A stretch of DNA of 64,000 bases. Source: Novosphingobium fuchskuhlense (GTDB lineage Bacteria; Pseudomonadota; Alphaproteobacteria; Sphingomonadales; Sphingomonadaceae). The stretch spans positions 1,505,934 through 1,569,933 of the forward strand of contig NZ_KQ954244.1 in assembly GCF_001519075.1 (NCBI RefSeq). The letters are read 5' to 3'. The position numbers and the translations under genes are program-made. The notes under the pieces are model-generated. The model was not told where the DNA came from, did not search any database, and was given only the letters and a program-made list of their open reading frames with translations. Shown one piece after another: positions 45,028-53,999 of this stretch. The number at the start of each line of letters is the position of its first letter. The first letter of the stretch is position 1.

Positions 45028-46616
45028 GGCTTTTCATTCTCCACAAGGCGTTTGCCGGCCGTTTCAGGAAGGCCGAATGTGGCGACCACGGCAGCGATCG
45101 CGACCATGGCGAAGGGATACCAGAAGCCCGCCATGACGTTGCCGGTGCTGGCGACGATGGCCTGCACGATGAAGGGCATGAACCCTGCAAAGATGCCGAC
45201 GCCAAAGTTGTAGGAGGTGGCGAGCGAGGAATAGCGGGTGCGCGCGGGGAACTGTTCGGTGAGCCATGCGCCCATCGGGCCATAGGTGAGGATGCCGGGC
45301 AGGCCGATCACGACCATGGCGATGACGATCACGATGAGATTGCCCGCAGGCGGCGTGACGGGCTTCGTGGTGTATCCCGCAGCGGCAAGGGCTGCATCGA
45401 GGCTGTCCATCGCGGCGGGCCTGCCGCCGATGGTGATGGCAGGCGGCGAGCCGGCGGGCGCGTCGACCTTGGTATAGGGCACGCCCGCACGAGTGAGGGT
45501 ATCGAGCACTTTGCCGCAGGCGGTCGCCTGCCCGTGCTGGGCGAAGGGATTGAACGTGCAATCGGCGCCCGACACGACGACCGGATGCTCCTTCGCGGCC
45601 AGGGCAAGCGCGGGATTGGCCGCATCGCCGAGGATGTGGAAGCCGGGGAACAGCACCACCATCATCATCACGTAGCCCGCCAGCACCACGGGCTTGCGCC
45701 CTACGAAATCGGACAGCCAGCCGGCCAGCACGTTGGTGAAGGCCATCACGGCCAGTACACCGATGAGCAGCGTGCGCGTCAGCACCGGGTCCATGTGGAC
45801 CGAGACCTGCATGAAATTGAGCAACTGGATCATGCCGACATAGCCGCAGATCGCCTGTCCCACCGCGCCGCCGAAGGTGACGGCGAGGAGGCGGCGCAAC
45901 TGCTTCGGGGTCGCGTAGGCTTCGCGCAGCGGGGTGCGGGCGAGTTCGCCGGCCTTCTGCATGGCGGCAAAAACCGGGCTTTCGGACAGCTTCAGGCGCA
46001 TCCACACCGAGACGGCGAGGAGCACGAGGCTGGAGATGAAGGGCAGGCGCCAGCCCCACGCGAGCCAGGCTTCCTCTCCCACCAGGGTTTCGGTGGCGAG
46101 GACGACAAGGAGGCTGAGCGAGAAGCCCGCCGAAGCGCCGATCTGGATCCAGCCGGTGTAGAAGCCGCGCTTCCTGAGGGGAGCGTGTTCTGCAACGTAG
46201 ATCACCGCGCCGCCATATTCACCGCCAACGGCAAGGCCCTGCAGCGCGCGCAGGAGGACGAGGAGGATCGGTGCGGCAATCCCCCACTGCGCATAAGTGC
46301 CGATGAGGCCGATGGCGGTGGTGGCAAGGCCCATGAGCGTGATGGTGACGAGGAAGGTGACCTTTCGCCCGAACCGGTCTCCGAAGGTGCCGAAGATCGC
46401 CGCGCCGAAGGGCCGCGCGGCAAAGCCGACGCCAAAGGTGGCAAGCGCGAGGAGGAAGCCCGCCGCCGGGCTGGAGCCGGGAAAGAACAGCTTGCCGAAC
46501 AGCGGCGCGAGTGTGCCGTAGATGTAGAAATCGTACCATTCGAAGGCCGTTCCGGCCGCCGAGGCGGCAATCACGGTGCGGATATCGGCCGCGCTGGGCT
46601 GCCCTTTCGAATCCAT
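45024..46616 (-). CDS. MHS-family metabolite:H+ symporter (MFS) with a large periplasmic insert
   Basis: 530 residues, twelve predicted helices. Family signatures are GTAFEWYDFYIYG, RPFGAAIFGTFGDRFGRK, RALQGLAVGGEYGGAVIYVAEH and the mid-protein repeat GWLSDFVGRKP. The MHS branch carries carboxylates and aromatic acids. About 95 residues (331-424) between helices nine and ten are hydrophilic with two cysteines (353, 367); most MHS proteins have only a short loop there. GGGAGAG precedes ATG 46616. It starts a minus-strand operon with the SDR, and probably the dienelactone hydrolase. Confidence 0.87.
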   Translation of the reverse strand: MDSKGQPSAADIRTVIAASAAGTAFEWYDFYIYGTLAPLFGKLFFPGSSPAAGFLLALATFGVGFAARPFGAAIFGTFGDRFGRKVTFLVTITLMGLATTAIGLIGTYAQWGIAAPILLVLLRALQGLAVGGEYGGAVIYVAEHAPLRKRGFYTGWIQIGASAGFSLSLLVVLATETLVGEEAWLAWGWRLPFISSLVLLAVSVWMRLKLSESPVFAAMQKAGELARTPLREAYATPKQLRRLLAVTFGGAVGQAICGYVGMIQLLNFMQVSVHMDPVLTRTLLIGVLAVMAFTNVLAGWLSDFVGRKPVVLAGYVMMMVVLFPGFHILGDAANPALALAAKEHPVVVSGADCTFNPFAQHGQATACGKVLDTLTRAGVPYTKVDAPAGSPPAITIGGRPAAMDSLDAALAAAGYTTKPVTPPAGNLIVIVIAMVVIGLPGILTYGPMGAWLTEQFPARTRYSSLATSYNFGVGIFAGFMPFIVQAIVASTGNVMAGFWYPFAMVAIAAVVATFGLPETAGKRLVENEKP

Positions 46617-46732
46617 TCTTCTCTCCCCTTTGCCGCAGCATGACCGCAGCAGAGGCGATTGCCAATCGTTTCGAGATTAGTTAGCCTCGCTTACAAATTT
46701 CCGCTGGAGCGGAATCGATGGGAGCGGGATAA

Positions 46733-47446
46733 ATGTCTGATATGGAAGCGCGTCTTGCCGCCCTTGAAAACCGCGTCGGCGAACTGGAAGACATCAACGC
46801 GATCCGCCGCCTGCAATGGGCCTATGGCTACTACATCGACTACAACCGGCCCGAGGAAGTGGCGGCGCTGTTTGCCGAGGACGGTGCGGTGGTTTTCCTC
46901 TCGGGCGAATACCGCGGCCATGCAGGCGTGATGCGGCTTTATGGCACGTGGATCCAGGAGCTGTTCACCAAGGGCAAGCGCGGGCCCGTCCACGGCCTGC
47001 TGCTCGATCATTTCCAACTGCAGGACGTGATTACCGTGGCGCCCGACCGGCAGACCGCCAAGGGCCGCTTCCGCGGTATTCTGGCGGGCGGCTGGCACGA
47101 CGAGGTGCTGGGCGAGAAGCCCGAGCACATGCCCCAGCAGTTCTGGGAATCGGGGATCTACGAGAACGACTATGTGCGCGAGAACGGCGTGTGGAAGATC
47201 AAGCGGCTCGACTACCTGATGCAATGGCAGGGCGATTACGAGACCGGCTGGGCGCACACCGTCTCGCACCTCCAGCCCGCCGTGGTGTGCTACCCTGAGA
47301 ACCCCATCGGGCCCGACGTGATCCTGCCCGAAAACAACTACCGCCAGACCTGGCCGCACCGGCAGGAAGTGCCGATGAGCTTTGCGCACCCGGTGCTTGC
47401 GGAAGCGTTCAGGCTGGAGGCGTTTGCGGCACTGAAGGGGAAGTAA
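46733..47446 (+). CDS. NTF2/SnoaL-like protein (SnoaL_4 type)
   Basis: 237 residues. A coiled-coil start (LAALENRVGELEDINAIRRLQWAYGYYID) leads into a SnoaL-like fold with FAEDGAVVFLSGEYRGHAGV and ENGVWKIKRLDYLMQW. Proteins of this group act as dehydratases, isomerases or hydrolases, often in aromatic or terpenoid metabolism. It is divergent from the MFS transporter across a 116-base region. Reaction unknown. Confidence 0.72.
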   Translation: MSDMEARLAALENRVGELEDINAIRRLQWAYGYYIDYNRPEEVAALFAEDGAVVFLSGEYRGHAGVMRLYGTWIQELFTKGKRGPVHGLLLDHFQLQDVITVAPDRQTAKGRFRGILAGGWHDEVLGEKPEHMPQQFWESGIYENDYVRENGVWKIKRLDYLMQWQGDYETGWAHTVSHLQPAVVCYPENPIGPDVILPENNYRQTWPHRQEVPMSFAHPVLAEAFRLEAFAALKGK

Positions 47447-47545
47447 GGGGCGTTTCTGTCCGGGGCGCGTCGTTCGCTGCAAGAAACCACGCCCCGTGTC
47501 AGGCACAGGGCGACAAGGGTTTTTCGTGTTGCCTTGAAGGCTGAA

Positions 47546-48025
47546 CTAACCGCCCGTCATCCGCGCCAGGATGGCCTGTGCCGCTGCGTGAAACACCGCG
47601 CGTTCTTCGGGTGTGAAGTCCGCGAACAAGTGCCCGCCGACCTGGGCCATTGCCGGGATTGTCTGGCGGAACAGGTCCATGCCCGCGGCTGTCAGGCGCA
47701 CCGGCTTGCGGCGGCGGTTCGAGGCGTCTTCGCCGGGTTCGACCAGCCCGCGCGCGGTGAGTGCGGCGATTGCGCGGCTCACGTTCATCGGTGGCAGGCC
47801 CATGATTTCGGAGAGCTCGTGCCCGGCGAGTTCGCCCTCGCCGCCCAATGCGAGGATGATCTTGAGGTCGTTGGCCGAGAGTCCCATCGGCTCGGCCACG
47901 CCTTCGCGCATGGGCCTTGCGATGAAGGTGCCCAGTTTGAGCAGATCGACGAGCAGCGCGGCATCCTCGCCCAGATCGAGATCGGGGCTGGCAGGGGCTG
48001 CAGTTTTGGCGGACATGGTTGCCAT
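47546..48025 (-). CDS. MarR-family transcriptional regulator, candidate regulator of the island
   Basis: 159 residues from ATG 48025 (ATG 48016 is equally possible; neither has a strong ribosome-binding site). The winged helix is clear: LSANDLKIILALGGEGELAG, the recognition region IMGLPPMNVSRAIAALTARGL and the wing EDASNRRRKPVRLT. MarR proteins are dimers that release palindromic DNA on binding a phenolic ligand. One copy of the shared palindrome lies in the divergent region between this gene and TonB receptor 2, so autoregulation and control of the island are plausible. It is the only such regulator in 37-64 kb. Confidence 0.87.
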   Translation of the reverse strand: MATMSAKTAAPASPDLDLGEDAALLVDLLKLGTFIARPMREGVAEPMGLSANDLKIILALGGEGELAGHELSEIMGLPPMNVSRAIAALTARGLVEPGEDASNRRRKPVRLTAAGMDLFRQTIPAMAQVGGHLFADFTPEERAVFHAAAQAILARMTGG

Positions 48026-48149
48026 GGCGCGCTTATCGCGTTGCCGGGGCGGGACGGCAAGGGGGCTGGTGCGGTTGAACCACGCCGGTGGAAAGACCGA
48101 CGCACCGCGTGTCGCAAGGGTCTTGCCAAGGCGAAATTTGTATGCCTTA

Positions 48150-48163
48150 CTAACAATCGGTAG
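48150..48163. promoter_or_regulatory. Shared catabolic operator, site B (MarR/TonB receptor 2 divergent promoter)
   Basis: CTAACAATCGGTAG, matching the core of site A at 11 of 14 positions and keeping both CTA and TAG ends. It is 40 bases upstream of the TonB receptor start and about 125 bases upstream of the MarR start. Confidence 0.7.
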
Positions 48164-48203
48164 AACGGCCCCGCAGAGGGCTTCAATAGGAGAGGGGTTC
48201 CCC

Positions 48204-50588
48204 ATGGCGAAGACACCCACGCAATTCGTGCGCCTGCTGGCTGCAGGCAGCGCCCTCGCGCTCGCGCTCGGTCAGACTGCTCCGGCGTTCGCGCAGGCGG
48301 CTCCGCAGAACGCGCAAGCTGCTGATGACGCGGCGGCCGACACCGGCGGCATCAAGGAAATCGTTGTCACCGCGCAGTTCCGTTCGCAGAAGCTGCAGGA
48401 TACGCCGCTCTCGATCACCGCGGTGGACGCGAGCCTGCTGGCCTCGCGCAACCAGACCGACCTTTCGCAGATCGCCGCGCAGGCCCCCAACGTGACGCTG
48501 AATGCCATGGGCGGCGCCTATGGCTCCTCACTCGGCGCCTCGATCCGCGGCATCGGCCAGTTCGACTTCAACCCCGCCTATGAACCGGGCGTGGGCATGT
48601 ATGTCGACGATGTCTACTACGCGACGCTCACCGGCGGCATCTTCGACCTGCTCGACCTTGACCGCGTCGAAGTGCTGCGCGGGCCGCAGGGCACGCTGAC
48701 GGGCCGCAACTCGATCGGCGGCGCGATCAAGCTGTTTTCCAAGAAGCCGACCGACGAGAATTCCGGCACGGTGGAATTGGTCTATGGCAGCCGCCAGCGC
48801 ATGGACGTGCGCGGCAGTGCCAACTTCAAGCTGGCCGACGGGCTCTACGGCCGCGTTTCGGGCGTCTACAAGCACCAGGAAGGCTATGTCGACCAACTTG
48901 ACTACGGCTGCGTCTATCCGAACAACGCGCAAGGCATCGGCGCGCGGCCGAGCAGCGGTCAGGGCTGTCTGATCGACAAGCTGGGCGAGAAGGGATACGC
49001 CGGCGTGCGCGGTTCGCTGCGCTACAACCCGAACGACGCGATCGATTACACCGTCATCGGCGATTACACGAACGAGAGCCGCACCAACTCGGCCGAAGTC
49101 GTCACCAGCGTCAACCCTGCCAAGGTGAGCAGCACTTATCTGTGCGGCCGCTACTGCACGTTCGCCAACTTCTACGCCAAGGGCAACACCGCGCCTCCGG
49201 GCCTTTCGATCCCCGGGCCGTGGGGCCAGGTCAAGGACGGGTACTACATGCCCAATCGGACCAAGTTCACCGGGTGGGGCGTTTCGGGCAACGGCACGTT
49301 CAAGCTGGGTGATGGTTTCAACGTCCAGTCGATCACGGCCTACCGCGAATACCGCCAGAAGTGGGGCACCGACGACGACTTCACGCCGGACCTCAACGTG
49401 GTCGGCCAGGGCTACAATGATCTCAAGTTCTGGTTCTTCAGCCAGGAACTGCGGCTCAACGGCAAGGTGGGCGACAAGATCGACTTCACCCTCGGCGGGT
49501 TCTATTCCAAGCAGAAGTCGACCTACTTCACCCGTCAGGACATCCGCTACATCGCGCCGGGCCTGAACTTCCAGTTCCAGGGCAACGACCCGGTCAACGC
49601 GGACAGCAAGGCGGTGTTCGGCACGGTGATCGCACGGCCGATCGAAGGCCTGACCCTGACCGGCGGCCTGCGCTATACCAAGGAGCACAAGGACTACACC
49701 TTCGTGCGCCAGAACTTCGACGGGTCGGTCTCGTACTTCCTCGGCGCGCTCAACGGCGTGAAGGCGGTCTACGATGGCCACAAGACCGACTGGCGCGTTT
49801 CGGCGGACTACCGCTTCAGCCCGCAGATCCTCGCCTATGTCACCGTCGGCACCGGCTTCAAGGGCGGCGGCGTGACCGCGCGTCCGTTCGACGCCCCGCA
49901 GGCCCTGAACGGCAGCTTCGGGCCGGAAACCCTGACGGCGTATGAAGTGGGCCTCAAGACCGACCTGTTCGACCGCCGCCTGCGCCTGAACCTTTCGGCC
50001 TTCATCAACGATTACAAGGATATCCAGCTGCCGCTGATCACCTGCGCCTCGCTGGGTTCGAACGCGCCGTGCGGTGCGCGCCAGAACGCGGGTGATGGCA
50101 AGATCAAGGGTGTCGAACTGGAAATGCAGGCCAACCCGATCGACGGGCTCTCGCTTGACGGGTCGATCAGCTACCTGACCGGCAATTGGTCGAAGATCGA
50201 TCCGCGCGTGGGCAATGCCTATCTGCTGGATGATCCGATCGTGACGCCGGAATGGAAGTGGAGCATCGGCGCGCAGTACCGCGCCGATCTGGGCAAGTCC
50301 GGTTCGCTCACGCCGCGCATCGATGCCAACTATGTCGGCAAGAACAATGCGGGCCGCCTCGTCGGTGGTGGGCCGATCGACTACTACCCCTCCTACACCC
50401 TCGCCAATGCGCGCATCACGTGGCGCAACGCGGGTGAGGATCTGTCGATCTCGGCCGAAGTGCAGAACCTGTTCGACAAGTACTACAACCCGTTCCGCTT
50501 CGCGGCGGTCTACTCGTTCACCGGCACGATCTACAGCCAGGTGGGCAAGCCCCGCGAATGGGCGATCACGGTGCAGAAGAAGTTCTGA
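48204..50588 (+). CDS. TonB-dependent outer-membrane receptor (copy 2)
   Basis: 794 residues. Signal peptide (LLAAGSALALALGQTAPAFAQ), TonB-box-like EIVVTAQFRSQ, plug domain (IRGIGQFDFNPAYEPGVGMYVDDVYYATL, of which the LRGPQGTLTGRNSIGGA part is nearly shared with copy 1) and barrel ending EWAITVQKKF. It is a paralogue of the receptor at 37583-40096. Its promoter carries operator site B next to the MarR gene, so its import substrate is probably the inducer or precursor of the pathway. A terminator follows at 50631-50659. Confidence 0.92.
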   Translation: MAKTPTQFVRLLAAGSALALALGQTAPAFAQAAPQNAQAADDAAADTGGIKEIVVTAQFRSQKLQDTPLSITAVDASLLASRNQTDLSQIAAQAPNVTLNAMGGAYGSSLGASIRGIGQFDFNPAYEPGVGMYVDDVYYATLTGGIFDLLDLDRVEVLRGPQGTLTGRNSIGGAIKLFSKKPTDENSGTVELVYGSRQRMDVRGSANFKLADGLYGRVSGVYKHQEGYVDQLDYGCVYPNNAQGIGARPSSGQGCLIDKLGEKGYAGVRGSLRYNPNDAIDYTVIGDYTNESRTNSAEVVTSVNPAKVSSTYLCGRYCTFANFYAKGNTAPPGLSIPGPWGQVKDGYYMPNRTKFTGWGVSGNGTFKLGDGFNVQSITAYREYRQKWGTDDDFTPDLNVVGQGYNDLKFWFFSQELRLNGKVGDKIDFTLGGFYSKQKSTYFTRQDIRYIAPGLNFQFQGNDPVNADSKAVFGTVIARPIEGLTLTGGLRYTKEHKDYTFVRQNFDGSVSYFLGALNGVKAVYDGHKTDWRVSADYRFSPQILAYVTVGTGFKGGGVTARPFDAPQALNGSFGPETLTAYEVGLKTDLFDRRLRLNLSAFINDYKDIQLPLITCASLGSNAPCGARQNAGDGKIKGVELEMQANPIDGLSLDGSISYLTGNWSKIDPRVGNAYLLDDPIVTPEWKWSIGAQYRADLGKSGSLTPRIDANYVGKNNAGRLVGGGPIDYYPSYTLANARITWRNAGEDLSISAEVQNLFDKYYNPFRFAAVYSFTGTIYSQVGKPREWAITVQKKF

Positions 50589-50630
50589 GCCTAGCGCACG
50601 ACAGGTTCGTTTTCCCGGATATGGGGCGAA

Positions 50631-50659
50631 GGGGCGGCCAGCGATGGCTGCCCCTTTTT
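50631..50659 (+). terminator. Rho-independent terminator after TonB receptor 2
   Basis: Stem GGGGCGGCCA paired with TGGCTGCCCC (one G-T pair), loop GCGA, followed by TTTTT; 42 bases after the receptor stop. Confidence 0.85.
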
Positions 50660-50701
50660 GCTGGGCGGGGCCCTTTTTGCGTGGCGGGCCTTGCCTCAAT
50701 C

Positions 50702-50715
50702 GTAACAAATGGTAG
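50702..50715. promoter_or_regulatory. Shared catabolic operator, site C (aldehyde dehydrogenase promoter)
   Basis: GTAACAAATGGTAG, 46 bases before the aldehyde dehydrogenase start. It keeps TAACAA and GGTAG of the consensus. Confidence 0.65.
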
Positions 50716-50761
50716 ATTTTTGGCAAAGGCGCCGGAGCGTGCGCCGCAGGGAGAGAGTACC

Positions 50762-52231
50762 ATGCTGCCAGCGGGCATCCACATCGCGCATCCCGAACGG
50801 CTCTACATCGGCGGCGCGTGGGTGCCGGCGCTCAGCGGGCGGCTGATCGATCTCGTCTCGCCCGATACCGAGCAGGTCGTGGCGCGCGTGGCCGAGGCGG
50901 ACGCGGCGGACATGGATGCGGCAGTGGCGGCGGCGCGGGCGGCGTTCGACGCGGGGCCCTGGCCGATGACCCCGCCGGCGGAGCGGATCGCCGCGTTCCG
51001 GCGCATGGTGGGCCATCTGCGCGCGCGGGTGGACGAACTGGCGCGGAGCTGGACGGCGCAGATGGGCGGCCTCGCCAGCTTTGCCGGGCCGATGCATGCG
51101 GGTTCGGTCGCGGTGCTGGAAGGCCTTGCGGCGATGGCCGAAAACTTCGCCTTCGTGGAGCAGCGGCCGAGCATGGGCGCGGCGGCGGGGTTTGTCGCCT
51201 ATGAGCCGGTGGGCGTGGTGGCGGCCATCGCGCCGTGGAACGGCCCGTTCGGGATCATGGCGAACAAGGTGGCCTATGCGCTGCTGGCGGGCTGCCCGGT
51301 GATCATGAAGCCTTCGCCCGAGACGCCGCTCGAGGCCTATATCATCGCCGAGGCAGCGGAGGCAGCGGGACTGCCGGCGGGGGTAGTGAACCTTGTCACC
51401 GGGCACCGCGCGGCGAGCGATCATCTGGTGTGCAATCCCGGCGTGGACAAGGTCAGCTTCACCGGATCGACCGTGGCGGGGCAGCGGATTGCCTCGGTTT
51501 GCGGGGAGCGGATCGCGCGCTGCACGCTGGAGCTTGGCGGCAAATCCGCCGCGCTGGTGCGCGATGATTTCCCCATCGAGATTGCTGCGAAGATGCTGGC
51601 GGGCACGATCACGATGATGAGCGGGCAGGTCTGCGCGATGCTGAGCCGCGTGATCGTGCCGCGCGCGCGGCATGACGAACTGGCGGAAGCGATTGCGGGC
51701 GAGATGGGCCGGGTGGTGATCGGGCATTCGGACGATCCCGCCACACAGCTCGGGCCTTTGGCGATGGAGCGGCAGCGCGACCGGGTGGAGATGTATATCG
51801 AGGAAGGCCGCAAGGTGGCCGATCTGGTCTGCGGCGGCGGGCGGCCGGCGCACCTCAACCGGGGCTTTTTCATCGAGCCGACGCTGTTCGCCAATGTGCC
51901 CAATGACAGCCGGATCGCGCAGGAAGAGATCTTCGGACCCGTCCTGAGCCTGATCCCGGCCGAGGACGAGGAGGACATGATCCGCATCGCCAACGAGTCG
52001 CGCTTCGGGCTCAATGGCTCGGTGCTGACGCATGATGTGGATGCGGCCTACCGGATCGGGCGGCGGGTGCGCACGGGCGGGTTTGGCCAGAACGGCCTCA
52101 GGATGGATTTCGGGCTGCCCTATGGCGGGTTCAAGCAATCGGGCATCGGCCGCGAGGGCGGGCGTGAGGGGTTCATGGCCTATCTGGAGGTGAAGACACT
52201 GCTGCTGGACGGGGTGCCGAGCGCGCTTTGA
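50762..52231 (+). CDS. NAD(P)+-dependent aldehyde dehydrogenase
   Basis: 489 residues. Motifs: VVAAIAPWNGPFGIM, the cofactor-loop FTGSTVAGQ, the general base glutamate in LELGGKSA, catalytic Cys291 in SGQVCAM, and EEIFGPVLS. It oxidises an aldehyde to its acid in the cytosol, here probably an aromatic or phenylpropanoid aldehyde from the oxygenase or flavoprotein steps. The upstream in-frame extension to 50558 covers the terminator and operator and is rejected; ATG 50762 has GGGAGAG upstream. Confidence 0.9.
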   Translation: MLPAGIHIAHPERLYIGGAWVPALSGRLIDLVSPDTEQVVARVAEADAADMDAAVAAARAAFDAGPWPMTPPAERIAAFRRMVGHLRARVDELARSWTAQMGGLASFAGPMHAGSVAVLEGLAAMAENFAFVEQRPSMGAAAGFVAYEPVGVVAAIAPWNGPFGIMANKVAYALLAGCPVIMKPSPETPLEAYIIAEAAEAAGLPAGVVNLVTGHRAASDHLVCNPGVDKVSFTGSTVAGQRIASVCGERIARCTLELGGKSAALVRDDFPIEIAAKMLAGTITMMSGQVCAMLSRVIVPRARHDELAEAIAGEMGRVVIGHSDDPATQLGPLAMERQRDRVEMYIEEGRKVADLVCGGGRPAHLNRGFFIEPTLFANVPNDSRIAQEEIFGPVLSLIPAEDEEDMIRIANESRFGLNGSVLTHDVDAAYRIGRRVRTGGFGQNGLRMDFGLPYGGFKQSGIGREGGREGFMAYLEVKTLLLDGVPSAL

Positions 52232-52244
52232 AGAACCCCTCCGA

Positions 52245-52293
52245 CCCGCTTCGCGGGCCACCTCCCCATTTGTGCTGCGCAAAAATGGGGAGG
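52245..52293. repeat. Double palindromic intergenic element between convergent genes
   Basis: CCCGC-TTC-GCGGG (52245-52257) followed by CCTCCCCATTT (52261-52271) paired with AAATGGGGAGG (52283-52293). It sits between the convergent aldehyde dehydrogenase and SDR genes and may terminate both; this type of element is also common between sphingomonad genes. Confidence 0.6.
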
Positions 52294-52304
52294 GAAAACG
52301 GGTT

Positions 52305-53045
52305 TCAGCCCAATTCCACGCAGCCCCCGTCTACGTAGAGATCGACGCCGTTGATGAAGCTGGCTTCCTTGCTCGAAAGGAAGAGGACGGCGCGGGCGAC
52401 TTCTTCGGCTTCGCCCATGCGGCCCAGGGGGACGACACCGCCGAGCATTGCGCGGGTGGCCTCGATTTCGGCCTCGCTCGCGCCGCGCTTGAAGATTTCG
52501 GTCTCGGTCGGGCCGGGGCTGACCATGTTGACGCGGATGCCGCGGGGGAGGAGTTCCTTGCCAACCGTGCGGGCCATGGCGCGCAGGCCGGCCTTGGCCG
52601 AGGCATAGGCGACGTTGCCCGCAAGCGCGAGTTCGCTGCCGATCGAGCCGGTGATGACGATGGCGCCGCCATCGCGCAGGAGCGGCAGTGCGGACTGGAT
52701 CGCGAAGAACGCGCCGCGCAGGTTCACATTGTGGATGCCGTCCCAGAATTCCTCGGTCACATGCGGCATGGCGGCGAATCCGCCGACACCGGCGTTGACG
52801 AAGAGGACGTCGATGCCGCCGAGCGTGTGCTCGATCTCGGTGAGGGCGGCCTGCGTCTGCGAAACATCGCCCATGTCGCTTGCGATGCCGAGCGCGCCGA
52901 GTTCCTCGGCGGCGGCGGCGAGAGTCTCGCGGTTGCGGCCAGTGATGGCGAGCTTCGCACCTTCGGCGGCGAACATCCGCGCGGCGGCAAGGCCGATCCC
53001 GGCATTGCCGCCGAGGATGACGACGCATTTGTGGGTAAAGCGCAT
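52305..53045 (-). CDS. Short-chain dehydrogenase/reductase
   Basis: 246 residues from ATG 53045, six bases after GAGG; GTG 53051 is a less likely start. The cofactor motif is VILGGNAGIGLAAAR (GGNAGIG variant), followed by NAGVGG, the catalytic YASAK and PGPTETEIF. The classical SDR fold and the VDGGCVEL C-terminus are intact. It oxidises or reduces an alcohol/ketone; the substrate is not evident. It is followed upstream by two SnoaL-like genes on the same strand, making a probable three-gene operon. Confidence 0.87.
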   Translation of the reverse strand: MRFTHKCVVILGGNAGIGLAAARMFAAEGAKLAITGRNRETLAAAAEELGALGIASDMGDVSQTQAALTEIEHTLGGIDVLFVNAGVGGFAAMPHVTEEFWDGIHNVNLRGAFFAIQSALPLLRDGGAIVITGSIGSELALAGNVAYASAKAGLRAMARTVGKELLPRGIRVNMVSPGPTETEIFKRGASEAEIEATRAMLGGVVPLGRMGEAEEVARAVLFLSSKEASFINGVDLYVDGGCVELG

Positions 53046-53052
53046 GGCCACC

Positions 53053-53505
53053 TCAGAACATCGTGTTGGTGTTGGCGGACGTTTCGGGGACGGGGCTGAT
53101 GACGTCCCAGTGTTCCATCACCTTGCAGCCTTCCACGCGGAACATGTCGACCACCGCGAAGCCGCGCTTCTGTTCGGGCGTGCCCTGTTCCTGCCAGCCG
53201 TGGCTGTGCGCGGCGACAAGGTTGCCATCGGCGATCACGCGGTGGATCGTGGTGCGCTGGCCGGGGTTGCCTTCCACGAACTTCGTGAGGAACGCGATGG
53301 CCGCCTCGCGCCCGGTCTGGGCATAGGGGTTGTGCTGGATATAGCCCGGATCGACCCACTTTTCGAACGAGGAGCGCACCTTCTTCTCGATGTAGAATTC
53401 CTGGAGGAACTGGGTGACGACCTCTTTGGGGGTGAGCTTGCACGTCTCGGCATGCGCAGCCGGAGCGGCGAGGAGGGCGATGGCAGCAAGAAGGGCGCGG
53501 CCCAT
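53053..53505 (-). CDS. Exported SnoaL-like protein (tandem copy 2)
   Basis: 150 residues with a signal peptide (RALLAAIALLAAPAAHA) and a SnoaL-like aldol-condensation-type fold: VDPGYIQHNPYAQTGREAAIAFL, then VVDMFRVEGCKVMEHWDVISPVPE. It resembles the next gene (YIQH, GREA, IHR, MEHWDV/VEHWDV, and both end near NTMF/NSMF), so the pair arose by duplication and one copy gained export. AAGGAAA precedes ATG 53505. Reaction unknown. Confidence 0.8.
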   Translation of the reverse strand: MGRALLAAIALLAAPAAHAETCKLTPKEVVTQFLQEFYIEKKVRSSFEKWVDPGYIQHNPYAQTGREAAIAFLTKFVEGNPGQRTTIHRVIADGNLVAAHSHGWQEQGTPEQKRGFAVVDMFRVEGCKVMEHWDVISPVPETSANTNTMF

Positions 53506-53516
53506 GGCGTTTCCTT

Positions 53517-53906
53517 TCAGAACATCGAGTTGGGATTGACGGGATGGGCCGGCACGTCCTGCAGCACGTCCCAGTGTTCGACGATCATGCCGTTCTCGCA
53601 GCGGAAGATATCGACCACGGCAAGGCCCGGATCGCCTGGCCAGCGCTCGACATGGGTGTGGACGATCACGTGGTCGCCATCGGCAAAGCTGCGGTGGATG
53701 GTCTGCTTCGCATCAGGGGATTCAACTTTCACATGGTCGAGAAAGGCCTTCAGCGCCTCTCTGCCGGGCGGGGCGAGCATCGAGTGCTGGATGTAGTCGG
53801 GCGAAATGTAGCGGTCCACCGCGCTGCTATCCATCGCGATCAGGACCTTGTGGTACATTGCGATCACGAGATCGTGGTTGGCCTGTTCCGTGGCGGTTCG
53901 CGCCAT
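53517..53906 (-). CDS. Cytosolic SnoaL-like protein (tandem copy 1)
   Basis: 129 residues, no signal peptide. Conserved parts are ISPDYIQHSMLAPPGREALKAF, IHRSFADGDHVIVHTH and VEHWDVLQDVPAHPVNPNSMF. It is the first gene of the minus-strand group (two SnoaL-like genes and the SDR). GGGGAGAGAG precedes ATG 53906 and the shared operator (site D) lies 21 bases upstream. Confidence 0.8.
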   Translation of the reverse strand: MARTATEQANHDLVIAMYHKVLIAMDSSAVDRYISPDYIQHSMLAPPGREALKAFLDHVKVESPDAKQTIHRSFADGDHVIVHTHVERWPGDPGLAVVDIFRCENGMIVEHWDVLQDVPAHPVNPNSMF

Positions 53907-53926
53907 CGACTCTCTCCCCTTTTATT

Positions 53927-53940
53927 CTAACATTTGATAC
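53927..53940. promoter_or_regulatory. Shared catabolic operator, site D (divergent promoter)
   Basis: CTAACATTTGATAC preceded by ATT, as in site A. It lies between the divergent SnoaL-like gene (start 53906) and the gene at 54000 and could control both directions. Confidence 0.65.
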
Positions 53941-53999
53941 GGTATGCCGGAAATCGAAGGGCGTCAAAGCCCCAAGAACAGGTGGCTCCGGGAGAGATT

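Noticed and set aside
46690..46703. CTTACAAATTTCCG as a possible seventh copy of the shared operator
   Set aside because: It matches only the left half loosely and lacks the TAG end, so it was not counted, although its place between the MFS and SnoaL genes is suggestive.
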